DNA from: CAVUCE01 sp963739985
Lineage (GTDB): Bacteria; Bacteroidota; Ignavibacteria; Ignavibacteriales; Ignavibacteriaceae
Length of the DNA: 64,000 nt
Reading direction: 5' to 3'
Assembly (NCBI GenBank): GCA_963739985.1
Contig: CAVUCE010000007.1
Coordinates: 124,001 to 188,000, forward strand
The notes beneath the pieces were generated by a model. That model had not been told where the DNA came from. It was given only the letters and a program-made list of their open reading frames with translations, and searched no databases. Positions 45,063-52,954 of the stretch are shown in pieces; positions within the stretch are counted from its first letter, which is position 1; the number at the start of each line of letters is the position of its first letter. The translations under genes were made by a program, and so were the position numbers.

Positions 45063-45900
45063 TGATTTTGCCTCCTCTGCCGGAAGGAATGCTTGATTTT
45101 TTTTTAGCTTCTTCGTCAACTTGTTTAGGAGAAATGAGTTCAAGCAGTTGTTGGTTATCAAGCTTGTAGTAGATGTCATAAATTTGGCAATACTCTCTTA
45201 CAAGACGGTCAGATTTTTGGGCAATAAGTCTTATTTGCTGCAAAGAGAAGTTCTGTTTGTACAGGGCAGCAACTTGAATAAAATCGGCAAGATACCTTTT
45301 AACGGAAGTCTCGGAATGATTGGTCTTAAGTTCTATATCGGTAAAGGAATATCCCTTAAAATAAAGATCTAGAATGATAGACTTATGAGACAGCCCCGGT
45401 CCCATATCAAGCTTAGCGCCTCTGGTCATGATAAACTTGCCGTCCTTGCGGAGGAAGAAGATGTCGCGTTTAACAGTTGCCGGAGAGGTGGTAAGCAGAA
45501 GAGCAAGGTCTTCATAAGTGAGCAAAGCACCTTGATCATAAGCTTGTCTTGTAAGTCTTTCAATGCGATGCCGCCTCATACCGGCAAGACCGAAATTAGC
45601 CAAGACGTCGAAGTCGGAGTTAATATCCATAAGCTTAAGACGGCATGTAACCTTGCGAGTAAGCCTTATATGCTTGCCGGCCGGTTCAGTTGAAGAAACA
45701 GCTTCATAAGAAACTTCACCGCTGGAGAGTGAGATATTAGAATGTTCTTGAAAATAAATAGAGACTTGTTTGTAAAAAGCTTCGGCAATAATCGGAGTAA
45801 GATTAAAGTCTTGAGCAAGTTTTTGAATTATAGCGTTTTTAGCATTTTTAGACTCGAGGCGCTTAAGGCCATAAGAGTCAGTATTTTGAATTTTATCCAT
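45055..45900 (-). CDS. Helix-turn-helix protein A of the insertion element (DUF1670-like)
   Basis: Protein of 281 residues. Its core (RIERLTRQAYDQGALLTYEDLALLLT, SPATVKRDIFFLRKDGKFIMTRG, LSHKSIILDLYFKGYSFTDIELKTNHSETSVKRYLADF) shares order and many identities with protein B. It shows two helix-turn-helix-like segments: one after QGALLT (EDLALLLTTSPATVKRDIFFL) and one at FTDIELKTNHSETSVKRYL. The N-terminal 100 residues diverge from protein B. The start ATG has AGAGG 6 bases upstream, inside an inverted repeat that could mask it. It is the first gene of the element; no catalytic signature is recognised, and it could be a transposase of unknown type or a regulator. Confidence 0.8.
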   Translation of the reverse strand: MDKIQNTDSYGLKRLESKNAKNAIIQKLAQDFNLTPIIAEAFYKQVSIYFQEHSNISLSSGEVSYEAVSSTEPAGKHIRLTRKVTCRLKLMDINSDFDVLANFGLAGMRRHRIERLTRQAYDQGALLTYEDLALLLTTSPATVKRDIFFLRKDGKFIMTRGAKLDMGPGLSHKSIILDLYFKGYSFTDIELKTNHSETSVKRYLADFIQVAALYKQNFSLQQIRLIAQKSDRLVREYCQIYDIYYKLDNQQLLELISPKQVDEEAKKKSSIPSGRGGKINE

Positions 45901-45938
45901 AGGAGACCTCTAATTTTAATATATAAATTTAGTCTCCT
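45901..45938 (-). promoter_or_regulatory. Inverted repeat around the leader of element gene A
   Basis: AGGAGAC (45901-45907) and GTCTCCT (45932-45938) are exact complements separated by 24 AT-rich bases, directly before the start codon of gene A at 45900. The outer arm overlaps the terminal inverted repeat. In RNA it could fold near the Shine-Dalgarno AGAGG and limit translation; as DNA it could be a binding site of the element's own proteins. Confidence 0.45.
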
Positions 45939-45942
45939 CAGG
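45933..45942 (-). repeat. Right terminal inverted repeat of the insertion element
   Basis: TCTCCTCAGG, complement of the left end with one mismatch, followed directly by TCATATGA. AGGTCATATGACCT at 45940-45953 is a perfect 14-bp palindrome at this junction. Confidence 0.7.
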
Positions 45943-45972
45943 TCATATGACCTAAACTTTAAATGATAATTT

Positions 45973-45998
45973 AAGCCGGGATCCTTCTCGGCTTTTTT
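45973..45998 (+). terminator. Rho-independent terminator, probably that of the interrupted T9SS protein gene
   Basis: An 8-bp stem AAGCCGGG/CTCGGCTT (one G-T wobble) with loop ATCCTT ends in a T6 tract. If the insertion is removed, it lies about 30 bases after the stop codon at 44121, the usual distance for an intrinsic terminator. Confidence 0.85.
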
Positions 45999-46088
45999 GT
46001 TTTTCTACTTTAATTCTGCTTTTTACCTCGGTCAAAAATATTTATTTTGCTAATCAAAATTATTTAAACTAGTGAAAACAGAAAAATC

Positions 46089-46502
46089 ATGGAAATTGAA
46101 TATAAAATAAATGAGCCGATAACAGTTGAGCAATTTATATCGGTTTTAAGAGAATCTAAGTTGGGCGAGCGCAGACCAATTGATGATTTTGAATGCTTAA
46201 ACGGAATGATTAAGAATAGTAATCTTATTGTAACTGCGTGGGATGAAAATAAGCTGATTGGCATTGCACGCTCGATGACTGATTTTCATTATGCATGTTA
46301 TCTTTCTGACTTAGCAGTAAGTGAAAAATATCAAAAAATGGGAATCGGTAAAAGACTTCAGGAAATTACACAAAATCAACTTGGCCCCAAATGCAAATTG
46401 ATTTTAATTGCCGCCCCGGATGCAAATACATATTACAAACATATTGGCTTTAAGAATAATCCCAGATGCTGGATTTTAGCTCGGGATGAAAAAATTAAAT
46501 AG
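46089..46502 (+). CDS. GNAT family N-acetyltransferase
   Basis: Protein of 137 residues with the GNAT fold: an N-terminal beta-strand region, the strand and loop CYLSDLAVSEKYQKMGIGKRL containing the acetyl-CoA-binding Q-x-x-G-x-G (QKMGIG, about residues 83-88), and a C-terminal YYKHIGF typical of the family. Substrate unknown; it could acetylate a small molecule or a protein. It stands alone after the insertion region and converges with the next leftward gene, whose stop is 9 bases away. Confidence 0.85.
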   Translation: MEIEYKINEPITVEQFISVLRESKLGERRPIDDFECLNGMIKNSNLIVTAWDENKLIGIARSMTDFHYACYLSDLAVSEKYQKMGIGKRLQEITQNQLGPKCKLILIAAPDANTYYKHIGFKNNPRCWILARDEKIK

Positions 46503-46510
46503 TGCTTTAA

Positions 46511-47797
46511 TTACAAAGTAAAAGTTGTAGTGACAAAAATATTACTTTGTTTAATATTCATTATCGATCCGTCTGTTAGCTGTGCTTGTCCTATTTTAGT
46601 AAAACTGCGATCGTAGAAAATTTCTATAGAAAAATGAGCATCCCATTTTATTCCCAAACCAAACATTGCACTTAGGTAAATATTGGGACTTAAGTTGTGA
46701 ATTCCGTTTCCAAAAACATTATCCATTGGTCCTACATAATATTCATCATATTCGCCTTTAATAGGAACATTAATTGACGGGCCTATATAAATTTTTACAA
46801 AATCTTTTTTCGGATAAAAAGGAGAATATTGCAGCAGCATGGGTAATTCTATCAAATCTAAATAAACTGTTGATGTTTGAGATTGATAAACCGGAATAGT
46901 AGGGGAAGGAATCCTATAATCAAAATTTCCGCCTTTTTGTGTGTAGACTATTTCCGGTCGCAATGTAAAAGTTCCATTGAGATCAAAAGTATAAAATAAT
47001 CCAAACGTATAATCTGCTTTAGCACGCGAATCGAAAGTTCGATTATCCGAAAAATTACCATTAACATACGATGATGTTATTCCGCCGATTAAACCAAATC
47101 TTTGCAAAATTTTATAAGTAGCGGAATGATTTTCGTTAACAGTATAGCTTTCATGATTCCCAACAATCAAACCTGTTATTAATCCGCCTAAACCAAAAAT
47201 TGCTGCACCGGCAATTGTACCGGGAACTGGCTGGCGATCGCGGATTGCGGCGTTAGTTCCGTATTTGTAACCAACCATTCCACCTAAAACTGCACCAGCT
47301 AATCCGTAATTTCCCATACCTTTTAGGTGATTTGTAAAACTAATCGAATTAACTTTGTTTAATGGTTGGGAATAACTTTTTTGTATCTTCAAATGATAAA
47401 TAATTGAGTCATCTTTAAATCTTGCCCCATAAACATTAATATCTGAATTATTTTTTAGTCTAATGTTGGCATCAAATATTGCGGGATTAACAGAACTGTA
47501 TTTGTTATAATCTATTTTACTTGTTGCGGAAACCGGAATTTTTCTATCACTCTTATCAATTTCGGTTTTTCTCCACTCAACGGAATCTGAGGTAATCTTA
47601 ATGCTGTCGCTGGAAACACTAGTATCATTCAAAAATTTTATGTTTACAGATCTGTCTCTTGTTGAATTTCTTAGTTGCGACAAATATTCCTTTTTCGATG
47701 AATAATTTTTCTCTATATAATTGTTGCTGCAGCCAAAAAAGATTAGTATTGAAATTAAACCGAAATAAGGCGAGCTACAAACTAGAACCTTTTTCAT
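46511..47797 (-). CDS. Lipoprotein with glycine-zipper region and C-terminal beta-barrel-like domain
   Basis: Protein of about 428 residues. I start at ATG 47797 (MKKVLVCSSPYFGL), preceded by GGGGAA about 6 bases upstream; a longer frame adds 16 residues from 47845. The signal ends in a lipobox IFFGC, so it should be lipid-anchored. A glycine-rich hydrophobic stretch (GLAGAVLGGMVGYKYG ... GTIAGAAIFGLGGLITGLIVG, residues about 170-220) resembles glycine-zipper segments. The C-terminal 200 residues look like a PorT-type eight-stranded outer-membrane barrel (TFTLRPEIVYTQKGG, LIELPMLLQYSPF). Function unknown. Confidence 0.7.
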   Translation of the reverse strand: MKKVLVCSSPYFGLISILIFFGCSNNYIEKNYSSKKEYLSQLRNSTRDRSVNIKFLNDTSVSSDSIKITSDSVEWRKTEIDKSDRKIPVSATSKIDYNKYSSVNPAIFDANIRLKNNSDINVYGARFKDDSIIYHLKIQKSYSQPLNKVNSISFTNHLKGMGNYGLAGAVLGGMVGYKYGTNAAIRDRQPVPGTIAGAAIFGLGGLITGLIVGNHESYTVNENHSATYKILQRFGLIGGITSSYVNGNFSDNRTFDSRAKADYTFGLFYTFDLNGTFTLRPEIVYTQKGGNFDYRIPSPTIPVYQSQTSTVYLDLIELPMLLQYSPFYPKKDFVKIYIGPSINVPIKGEYDEYYVGPMDNVFGNGIHNLSPNIYLSAMFGLGIKWDAHFSIEIFYDRSFTKIGQAQLTDGSIMNIKQSNIFVTTTFTL

Positions 47798-47923
47798 TTT
47801 ATTTCCCCACAAACAAAATAGGAATTTTATAAATTTCGATAACATTATAAAAAAAAAGAGATATGAAGCAATTACTTTCGATTATTATTGTTATTTCAAA
47901 AAGGCATTGTTTATGAAATTTGC

Positions 47924-48694
47924 TTAGAATCTTAACCAGGGGCGATTATTTTTCCATTCGATTTCAACATGATTGTCAAAAAAATCAGTAAGGTTTTTTT
48001 CTGTTAGTGTCCCGGAAATTTTTCCGGAAGAATGAATTTCTCCTTTTTTCAATAACAATGCATTTTGAAAAACCGGTAATATTTCTTCAATATGATGAGA
48101 AACGTAAAGTAAGTTGGGAGAGTTTTCCGAATTTCCTAATTGATCAACAAGTGATAAAAAACTTTCTCTTGAAAAAACATCAAGTCCGGTGCATGGTTCA
48201 TCTAAAATTAACAGCTTTGGTGAGCTCATTAAAGCGCGTGCTAAAATTACTTTTTGTTTTTCACCTTGCGAGAGTGTAGCGTAAATTCGATTGCTAAAAT
48301 GTTCTATCCTAAATTGCTTTAAAATATTTATAGCAAATTCTTCATCGTTTTCGTCTGTGCGGTCATATAATCCAATGCTGGCAAACTTTCCGCTTAAAAC
48401 AATTTCTAATGCAGATTCGTTTAGATAAAGAGATTCTTGAAGTGATGAGCTTACCCACCCAATTGATTTTCGTAATTCTCGTAAATCATATTTCCCGAAT
48501 TCTTTCCCCAGCACAGTAACTTCACCTTTGTATGGGAAGTAATATCCGTTTATTATATTCAGTAAAGATGTTTTCCCCGATCCGTTTAACCCCAAAAGTA
48601 TCCAGTTCTCTTTTTGTTTAACTTCCCAATTAATATTTTTTAAAATTAAAGTTTCATCCTTTTTTAGCGAAACATTTTTCATTGAAATTATCAT
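47924..48694 (-). CDS. Orphan ABC transporter ATP-binding protein
   Basis: Protein of 256 residues with Walker A GLNGSGKTSL (about residues 34-43), Q-loop region GWVSSSLQESLYLNESALEIVLSG, signature LSQGEKQKVILARAL, Walker B LLILDEPCTGLD and H-loop YVSHHIEEILP. No permease gene adjoins it. The sequence resembles the YlmA/ModF-like single ATPases often annotated as molybdate or iron-chelate ATPases, but that assignment is not secure. The LSQGE form of the signature and the HHIEEI switch are typical of this group. Confidence 0.85.
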   Translation of the reverse strand: MIISMKNVSLKKDETLILKNINWEVKQKENWILLGLNGSGKTSLLNIINGYYFPYKGEVTVLGKEFGKYDLRELRKSIGWVSSSLQESLYLNESALEIVLSGKFASIGLYDRTDENDEEFAINILKQFRIEHFSNRIYATLSQGEKQKVILARALMSSPKLLILDEPCTGLDVFSRESFLSLVDQLGNSENSPNLLYVSHHIEEILPVFQNALLLKKGEIHSSGKISGTLTEKNLTDFFDNHVEIEWKNNRPWLRF

Positions 48695-48878
48695 TATTTT
48701 GGCTCAATATGTTTTTGAAAAATTGCAATTAAATTTATATAAATATCCACAATTTGATTGGATTTAAATCAAAGTAACAAAATAATTTTAATTGCAGGTG
48801 ATCAAAAGAGGTGAATAAAATAATTTCAATTTCGTAAATTCTAAACTGATATTAGAAATATATCTCGGAGGAAACAAA

Positions 48879-49154
48879 ATGTATTATATTTTATTTTATG
48901 AAACTGTTGATAATTATGTTGAAAAAAGAATTCCGTTTCGTGAACAGCATCTTGCTTACGCAAAAGCTGCAAATGAAAAAGGAGAACTTTTTCTTGCCGG
49001 AGCGCTTGCAAATCCGGCTGATAAGGCAGTTTTGATATTTAAATCCGATAATCCAAATGTTGCGGAAAACTTTGCGAAAAATGATCCTTTTGTTAAAAAC
49101 GGATTAATTAAAAGATGGGAAGTTAGAGAATGGGCGGTTGCAATCGGGGAATAA
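48879..49154 (+). CDS. YciI family protein
   Basis: Protein of 91 residues with a strong ribosome site (CGGAGG 7-8 bases before ATG). It fits the YciI fold: MYYILFYETVDNYVEKRIPFREQHLAYAKAANEKGELFLAG (N-terminal part) with the conserved histidine in REQHLAY and the FAKNDPFVKNGLIKRWEVREW C-terminus. YciI proteins are ferredoxin-like, often dimeric and of unclear role. It is followed 32 bases later by a short-chain dehydrogenase gene, likely on one transcript. Confidence 0.93.
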   Translation: MYYILFYETVDNYVEKRIPFREQHLAYAKAANEKGELFLAGALANPADKAVLIFKSDNPNVAENFAKNDPFVKNGLIKRWEVREWAVAIGE

Positions 49155-49186
49155 AAATGTTTAACAACTAATTGTGAAAGACTAGT

Positions 49187-49921
49187 ATGGAATTAAACGG
49201 AAATACTATTTTAATAACCGGCGGAACTTCCGGGATAGGTTTAGGTTTTGCAGAAAGATTTTTTGAACTTGGAAACAGAGTTATTATTTGCGGAAGACGC
49301 GAAGAGAGACTGGAAGAAATTAGTAAGAAATACCATGGAATGATTACTAAAAAATGCGATGTGAGAAATGAATCTGATAGATTCGAGCTTAAAAATTGGG
49401 TAATAGAAAACCATCCTGAAGTAAATGTTTTAATTAACAATGCAGGAATTCAATTAGTAACGGATATGACAGTTGAAGTCGATTTAAATAGAATTAATGA
49501 TGAAGTTGAAACTAACCTAATCGCGCCTATTCATTTAACTTCACTTTTGACTGAGCATTTACGTTCGAAAAATAAATCTGCAATTATAAACATTTCATCT
49601 GGATTGGCTTTTACACCGATTGCCTTTATGCCTGTTTATTGTGCAACCAAAGCTGCAGTTCATTCAATAACTTTATCATTGAGACATCAACTTAAAGATA
49701 GTGCGGTTGAGGTTATTGAAATAGCTCCGCCTTCTGTTGATACCGAGCTTGGACATGACAGAAGAAAAGATAAAACTCAAACGCACGGGGGAATGCCTGT
49801 AGAAGAATTTTTAGAAGATGCGTTCAAAGGTTTGGAAGAAGGAGAACCGGAAATTGCTGTCGGCGGTGCGAATAATATGAGAGCAAAAAGAGAAGAAATG
49901 TTTTCAATAATGAACCATTGA
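49187..49921 (+). CDS. Short-chain dehydrogenase/reductase (DltE-like)
   Basis: Protein of 244 residues with the SDR cofactor motif ITGGTSGIGLGF (about residues 9-20), structural NNAG in VLINNAGIQ, catalytic serine in INISSGLAF and the YxxxK pair in VYCATKAAVH. The proposed NADP preference comes from R in CGRREERL. It resembles the oxidoreductases annotated DltE/YciK-like, with C-terminal IEIAPPSVDTELG and KGLEEGEPEIAVG. Substrate unknown. A convergent terminator follows before kbl. Confidence 0.93.
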   Translation: MELNGNTILITGGTSGIGLGFAERFFELGNRVIICGRREERLEEISKKYHGMITKKCDVRNESDRFELKNWVIENHPEVNVLINNAGIQLVTDMTVEVDLNRINDEVETNLIAPIHLTSLLTEHLRSKNKSAIINISSGLAFTPIAFMPVYCATKAAVHSITLSLRHQLKDSAVEVIEIAPPSVDTELGHDRRKDKTQTHGGMPVEEFLEDAFKGLEEGEPEIAVGGANNMRAKREEMFSIMNH

Positions 49922-49939
49922 AATCGTATTAATAAAAAA

Positions 49940-49970
49940 TGCCGTAGGAATTAATAATTTTCTTACGGCA
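49940..49970 (-). terminator. Terminator between the SDR and kbl genes
   Basis: A near-perfect stem TGCCGTAGGA/TCTTACGGCA with one imperfect pair and an 11-base loop. On the minus strand it is followed by TTTTTTATT, so it mainly ends the leftward tdh-kbl transcript. Confidence 0.8.
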
Positions 49971-49996
49971 GATATTAAAATTATTGAAATAGAATT

Positions 49997-51187
49997 TTAC
50001 AGTTTCATTTCATCTTTCACTTCTTTAAACATTTTAATTGCAAAATCTAAATCTTCTTTAGAGTGAGCTGCAGAAATTTGAACTCTTATTCTTGCTGTAT
50101 CTTTTGGAACAACAGGATAAAAGAATCCAATCACATAAACTCCCTTAGTTAGTAATTTTTCAGCCATTTTTTGAGCGACAACAGCATCCCCAAGCATGAT
50201 AGGAACAATTGGGTGAACGCCTTCTTTAATATTAAAGCCTGCTTTTTTAATACCTTCTCTAAAATATTTTGTATTCTCTTCTAACTTATCTCTAAGATGA
50301 GTTGTAGAACTAAGCATTTCTAAAACTTTTAAGGAAGATGCAACAATACTGGGAGCTACGGTATTTGAAAATAAATATGGTCGTGAACGTTGACGAAGTA
50401 AATCTATAATTTCTTTTCTTCCGCTTGTATAACCGCCGCTTGCGCCGCCGAGTGCTTTACCCAGAGTTCCCGTAATAATATCAATTTTTCCAATTACACC
50501 GTTATGTTCATGAGTACCTTTACCGTGTTTTCCCATAAAGCCAACAGCGTGAGAATCATCAACCATAGTCATTGCACCATATTTGTCAGCAAGATTACAA
50601 ATTTCTTTTAAGTTTGCAATAAACCCGTCCATTGAAAAAACGCCGTCGGTTGCAATTAAAATATTTCTGCAATTTTTATTTTTAGCTTCTTTTAATTTTG
50701 CTTCAAGATCATTCATATCATTATTTTTATAACGAAATCTTTGCGCCTTACATAATCTAATACCGTCAATTATACTTGCGTGATTTAATTCATCGCTTAC
50801 AATTGCATCTTCTTCAGAAAGGATAGTTTCGAACAAACCGCCGTTCGCATCGAAACATGATGTGTATAGAATTGTATCTTCCGTGCCTAAGAATTCGGTT
50901 ATTTTATTTTCTAATTCTTTATGAATTTCTTGTGTTCCGCATATAAATCTTACGGAAGATAAACCGTATCCCCATTTATCATAGCTTTCTTTTGCGGCTT
51001 TAATTATTTCGGGATTGTCGGCAAGTCCTAAATAATTATTTGCACACATGTTCAAGACTTTTTGTCCGCCTTTCACTGTTATGTTGGCTTGCTGCGGACT
51101 TGAAATCACTCTTTCAGATTTATAAAGTCCTTCATCTTTAATTGCTTTTAGCTGTTTAGAATAATAATTTTTTAAGGAATCATTCAT
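49997..51187 (-). CDS. kbl: Glycine C-acetyltransferase (2-amino-3-ketobutyrate CoA ligase)
   Basis: PLP enzyme of 396 residues that cleaves 2-amino-3-ketobutyrate with CoA to glycine and acetyl-CoA. I start at ATG 51187 (MNDSLKNYYSKQL) with AAGGA about 8 bases upstream; an upstream ATG at 51202 adds five residues. The PLP lysine is in GTLGKALGGASGGY and the cofactor pocket includes DDSHAVGFMGKHGKG and SCFDANGG. CANNYLGLADNP at about residues 43-54 is the usual alpha-oxoamine synthase start. tdh lies 107 bases upstream on the same strand; the two enzymes act in sequence. Confidence 0.97.
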   Translation of the reverse strand: MNDSLKNYYSKQLKAIKDEGLYKSERVISSPQQANITVKGGQKVLNMCANNYLGLADNPEIIKAAKESYDKWGYGLSSVRFICGTQEIHKELENKITEFLGTEDTILYTSCFDANGGLFETILSEEDAIVSDELNHASIIDGIRLCKAQRFRYKNNDMNDLEAKLKEAKNKNCRNILIATDGVFSMDGFIANLKEICNLADKYGAMTMVDDSHAVGFMGKHGKGTHEHNGVIGKIDIITGTLGKALGGASGGYTSGRKEIIDLLRQRSRPYLFSNTVAPSIVASSLKVLEMLSSTTHLRDKLEENTKYFREGIKKAGFNIKEGVHPIVPIMLGDAVVAQKMAEKLLTKGVYVIGFFYPVVPKDTARIRVQISAAHSKEDLDFAIKMFKEVKDEMKL

Positions 51188-51293
51188 AATTAATCCTTCC
51201 AAATCTTTTAGATTTTATCATTATAAATTCTGCTTTTGGCAGTGTTAAATTTCACTTTAGATTTTGTCATCAAGTAAAAAATGAAATTAAAAT

Positions 51294-52334
51294 TTAAACA
51301 TTTTCCCAGTCCAGAATTATTTTTCCCGAGTTACCGGTTTTCATCAATTCGAAACCTTCTTTAAATTCATTATAAGGAAAATGATGTGTGATAATAGGAG
51401 AAATATCCAATCCGCTTTGAACCATTACGGTCATTTTATACCATGTTTCAAACATTTCTCTACCGTAAATTCCTTTTAAAGTTAAACCGTTAAAAACGAC
51501 TGTTTCCCAGTTAATTGCTGCACTATCAGGCAGAATTCCCAGCAGAGCCATTTTACCGCCGTGACACATATTTGCAATCATGCTGTTTAATGCTTGAGTA
51601 TTTCCTGACATTTCCAACCCAACATCAAAGCCTTCTTTCATTCCAAGTGAAGCCATTACGTCTTCAATTTTTTCTTCCTTGATATTAACGGCTTTTGTAA
51701 CTCCTATTTTTTTAGCTAATTCCAACCGGTAAGGATTAACATCCGTAATAACAACATATCTGGCTCCTGCATGTTTAGCTATAGCAGCAGCCATAATTCC
51801 AATTGGTCCTGCTCCGGTTACAAGAACATCCTCGCCTAAAAGATCAAAAGATAAAGCAGTGTGAGTTGCATTTCCGAATGGATCAAAGATGGAAAGAATA
51901 TCTTTAGATATTGAAGAATCTGCATGCCAAACATTAGATACTGGAATACACAAATATTCGGCAAAACATCCGGGACGATTAACGCCGACTCCTTTTGTAT
52001 TTCTGCAAAGATGTCTTCTTCCGGCACGACAATTACGGCAATGACCGCAAACAATGTGTCCTTCTCCCGAAACAAGTTCACCAATTTTTACATCGTGAAC
52101 GTTGCTTCCGATAGCCTCAATTGTTCCAACGTATTCATGACCTGTGACCATCGGAACCGGAATCGTTTTTTTTGCCCAGTCATCCCAATTATAAATATGA
52201 ATATCAGTTCCGCAAATTGATGTTTTATTTATTTTTATTAAAACATCATTTATTCCTACTTCAGGAACAGGAACTTCATCCATCCAAAGCCCTGGCTCAG
52301 CATGTTTTTTAACGAGAGCTTTCATTTTTTTCAT
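51294..52334 (-). CDS. tdh: L-threonine 3-dehydrogenase
   Basis: Zinc and NAD-dependent enzyme of 346 residues that oxidises threonine to 2-amino-3-ketobutyrate. Motifs: catalytic-zinc SICGTDIHIYNWDDWA and GHEYVG (about residues 41-70), structural zinc CGHCRNCRAGRRHLC (about 97-111), cofactor VTGAGPIGIMAAAIAKHAG. The IHIYNWD segment is specific to Tdh. Its product is the substrate of kbl, which follows in the same direction. Start could be M1 or M4 (both ATG); M1 is used. Length equals that of E. coli Tdh, give or take a few residues. Confidence 0.97.
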   Translation of the reverse strand: MKKMKALVKKHAEPGLWMDEVPVPEVGINDVLIKINKTSICGTDIHIYNWDDWAKKTIPVPMVTGHEYVGTIEAIGSNVHDVKIGELVSGEGHIVCGHCRNCRAGRRHLCRNTKGVGVNRPGCFAEYLCIPVSNVWHADSSISKDILSIFDPFGNATHTALSFDLLGEDVLVTGAGPIGIMAAAIAKHAGARYVVITDVNPYRLELAKKIGVTKAVNIKEEKIEDVMASLGMKEGFDVGLEMSGNTQALNSMIANMCHGGKMALLGILPDSAAINWETVVFNGLTLKGIYGREMFETWYKMTVMVQSGLDISPIITHHFPYNEFKEGFELMKTGNSGKIILDWENV

Positions 52335-52505
52335 TATCGTTCCTAATTAAAAATTTTGTAAAACATTTGATAAAATTAAAATATCAAAATTGAGTGAACA
52401 TTTTAGATATAAAATTATTGATTAAGTGAACAAACGACAAATAAAAAAAATGGTTTGCATATCTCAAGTGAGCTAAGGCTAAATAGTTTCATCGGAAGGA
52501 ATATG

Positions 52506-52529
52506 GAGGCATTGAGTTTTCAATGCCTC
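52506..52529. terminator. Perfect 10-bp hairpin downstream of the TerB-like gene
   Basis: GAGGCATTGA and its complement around a 4-base loop GTTT, 12 bases beyond the stop of the leftward gene at 52541. No T-tract, so a weak or factor-assisted terminator. Confidence 0.6.
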
Positions 52530-52540
52530 GAAGATTAAGA

Positions 52541-52954
52541 TTATATTATGGAATAAAGAGCAAATTCCGAATTCATCCATAAATTAGGAGAGGATTTATA
52601 TTTCTCGGCTTTTTCTTTAAACCAGGTCTCATCAACATTATTTATAAGTGCAACTTGATGAAGCCATTCTAATTTATTATCTGTTACAAGATCAACAGAA
52701 TAGACCAATTTTAAACCATCGGATAAGAAAGATTCTGCAATTTTTCTCTCCGAAAACTTGATTGGATCTTCAATAATATATTTGTTAGCTAGCAGACTTT
52801 TTAGAATATCCTCATAAAAGTCTTTAGCAAATCCTAAGCTTAAAGCGATATCTTTTATTATCTTTTTTTCTGAATCTGCAAGTTGATTGTCTTTTCTTGC
52901 TATAATTAATAACCCCTTAAGGTAACTGCTTTTATCCTTTGCTGGTATTTCCAT
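52541..52954 (-). CDS. Small helical protein, TerB-like
   Basis: Protein of 137 residues. I start at ATG 52954 (MEIPAKDKSSYLKGLL), 5 bases after AGGAT; an upstream in-frame ATG at 52996 would add MYFNSREGKKNRIK with no ribosome site. It is predicted all-helical, with YLKGLLIIARKDNQLADSEKKIIKDIALSLGF resembling the TerB/DjlA-like fold, including acidic metal-binding positions. Function unknown. The gene is monocistronic with a hairpin downstream. Confidence 0.65.
   Translation of the reverse strand: MEIPAKDKSSYLKGLLIIARKDNQLADSEKKIIKDIALSLGFAKDFYEDILKSLLANKYIIEDPIKFSERKIAESFLSDGLKLVYSVDLVTDNKLEWLHQVALINNVDETWFKEKAEKYKSSPNLWMNSEFALYSII

Larger units (their letters stand above)
44124..45950. 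mobile_element. Putative two-gene insertion element with inverted ends and palindromic flanks
   Basis: Inverted ends: CCAGAGGAGA at 44132-44141 and TCTCCTCAGG at 45933-45942 (complement CCTGAGGAGA, 9 of 10 identical). Directly outside both lies TCATATGA (44124-44131 and 45943-45950), either an 8-bp target duplication or an extension of the inverted repeats since it is itself a palindrome. Between the flanks are 1811 bp with two leftward, coupled paralogous helix-turn-helix genes. The insert lies 2 bp after a stop codon, and beyond its far end is a terminator that seems to belong to the interrupted gene. No recognised transposase catalytic motif is visible. Confidence 0.7.

Noticed and set aside
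40385..45998. Genomic island integrated at the tRNA-Asn 3' end
   Set aside because: No duplicate of the tRNA 3' segment is seen at the far side of the insert and no integrase gene is present; only the DUF1670-like insert has repeat boundaries.
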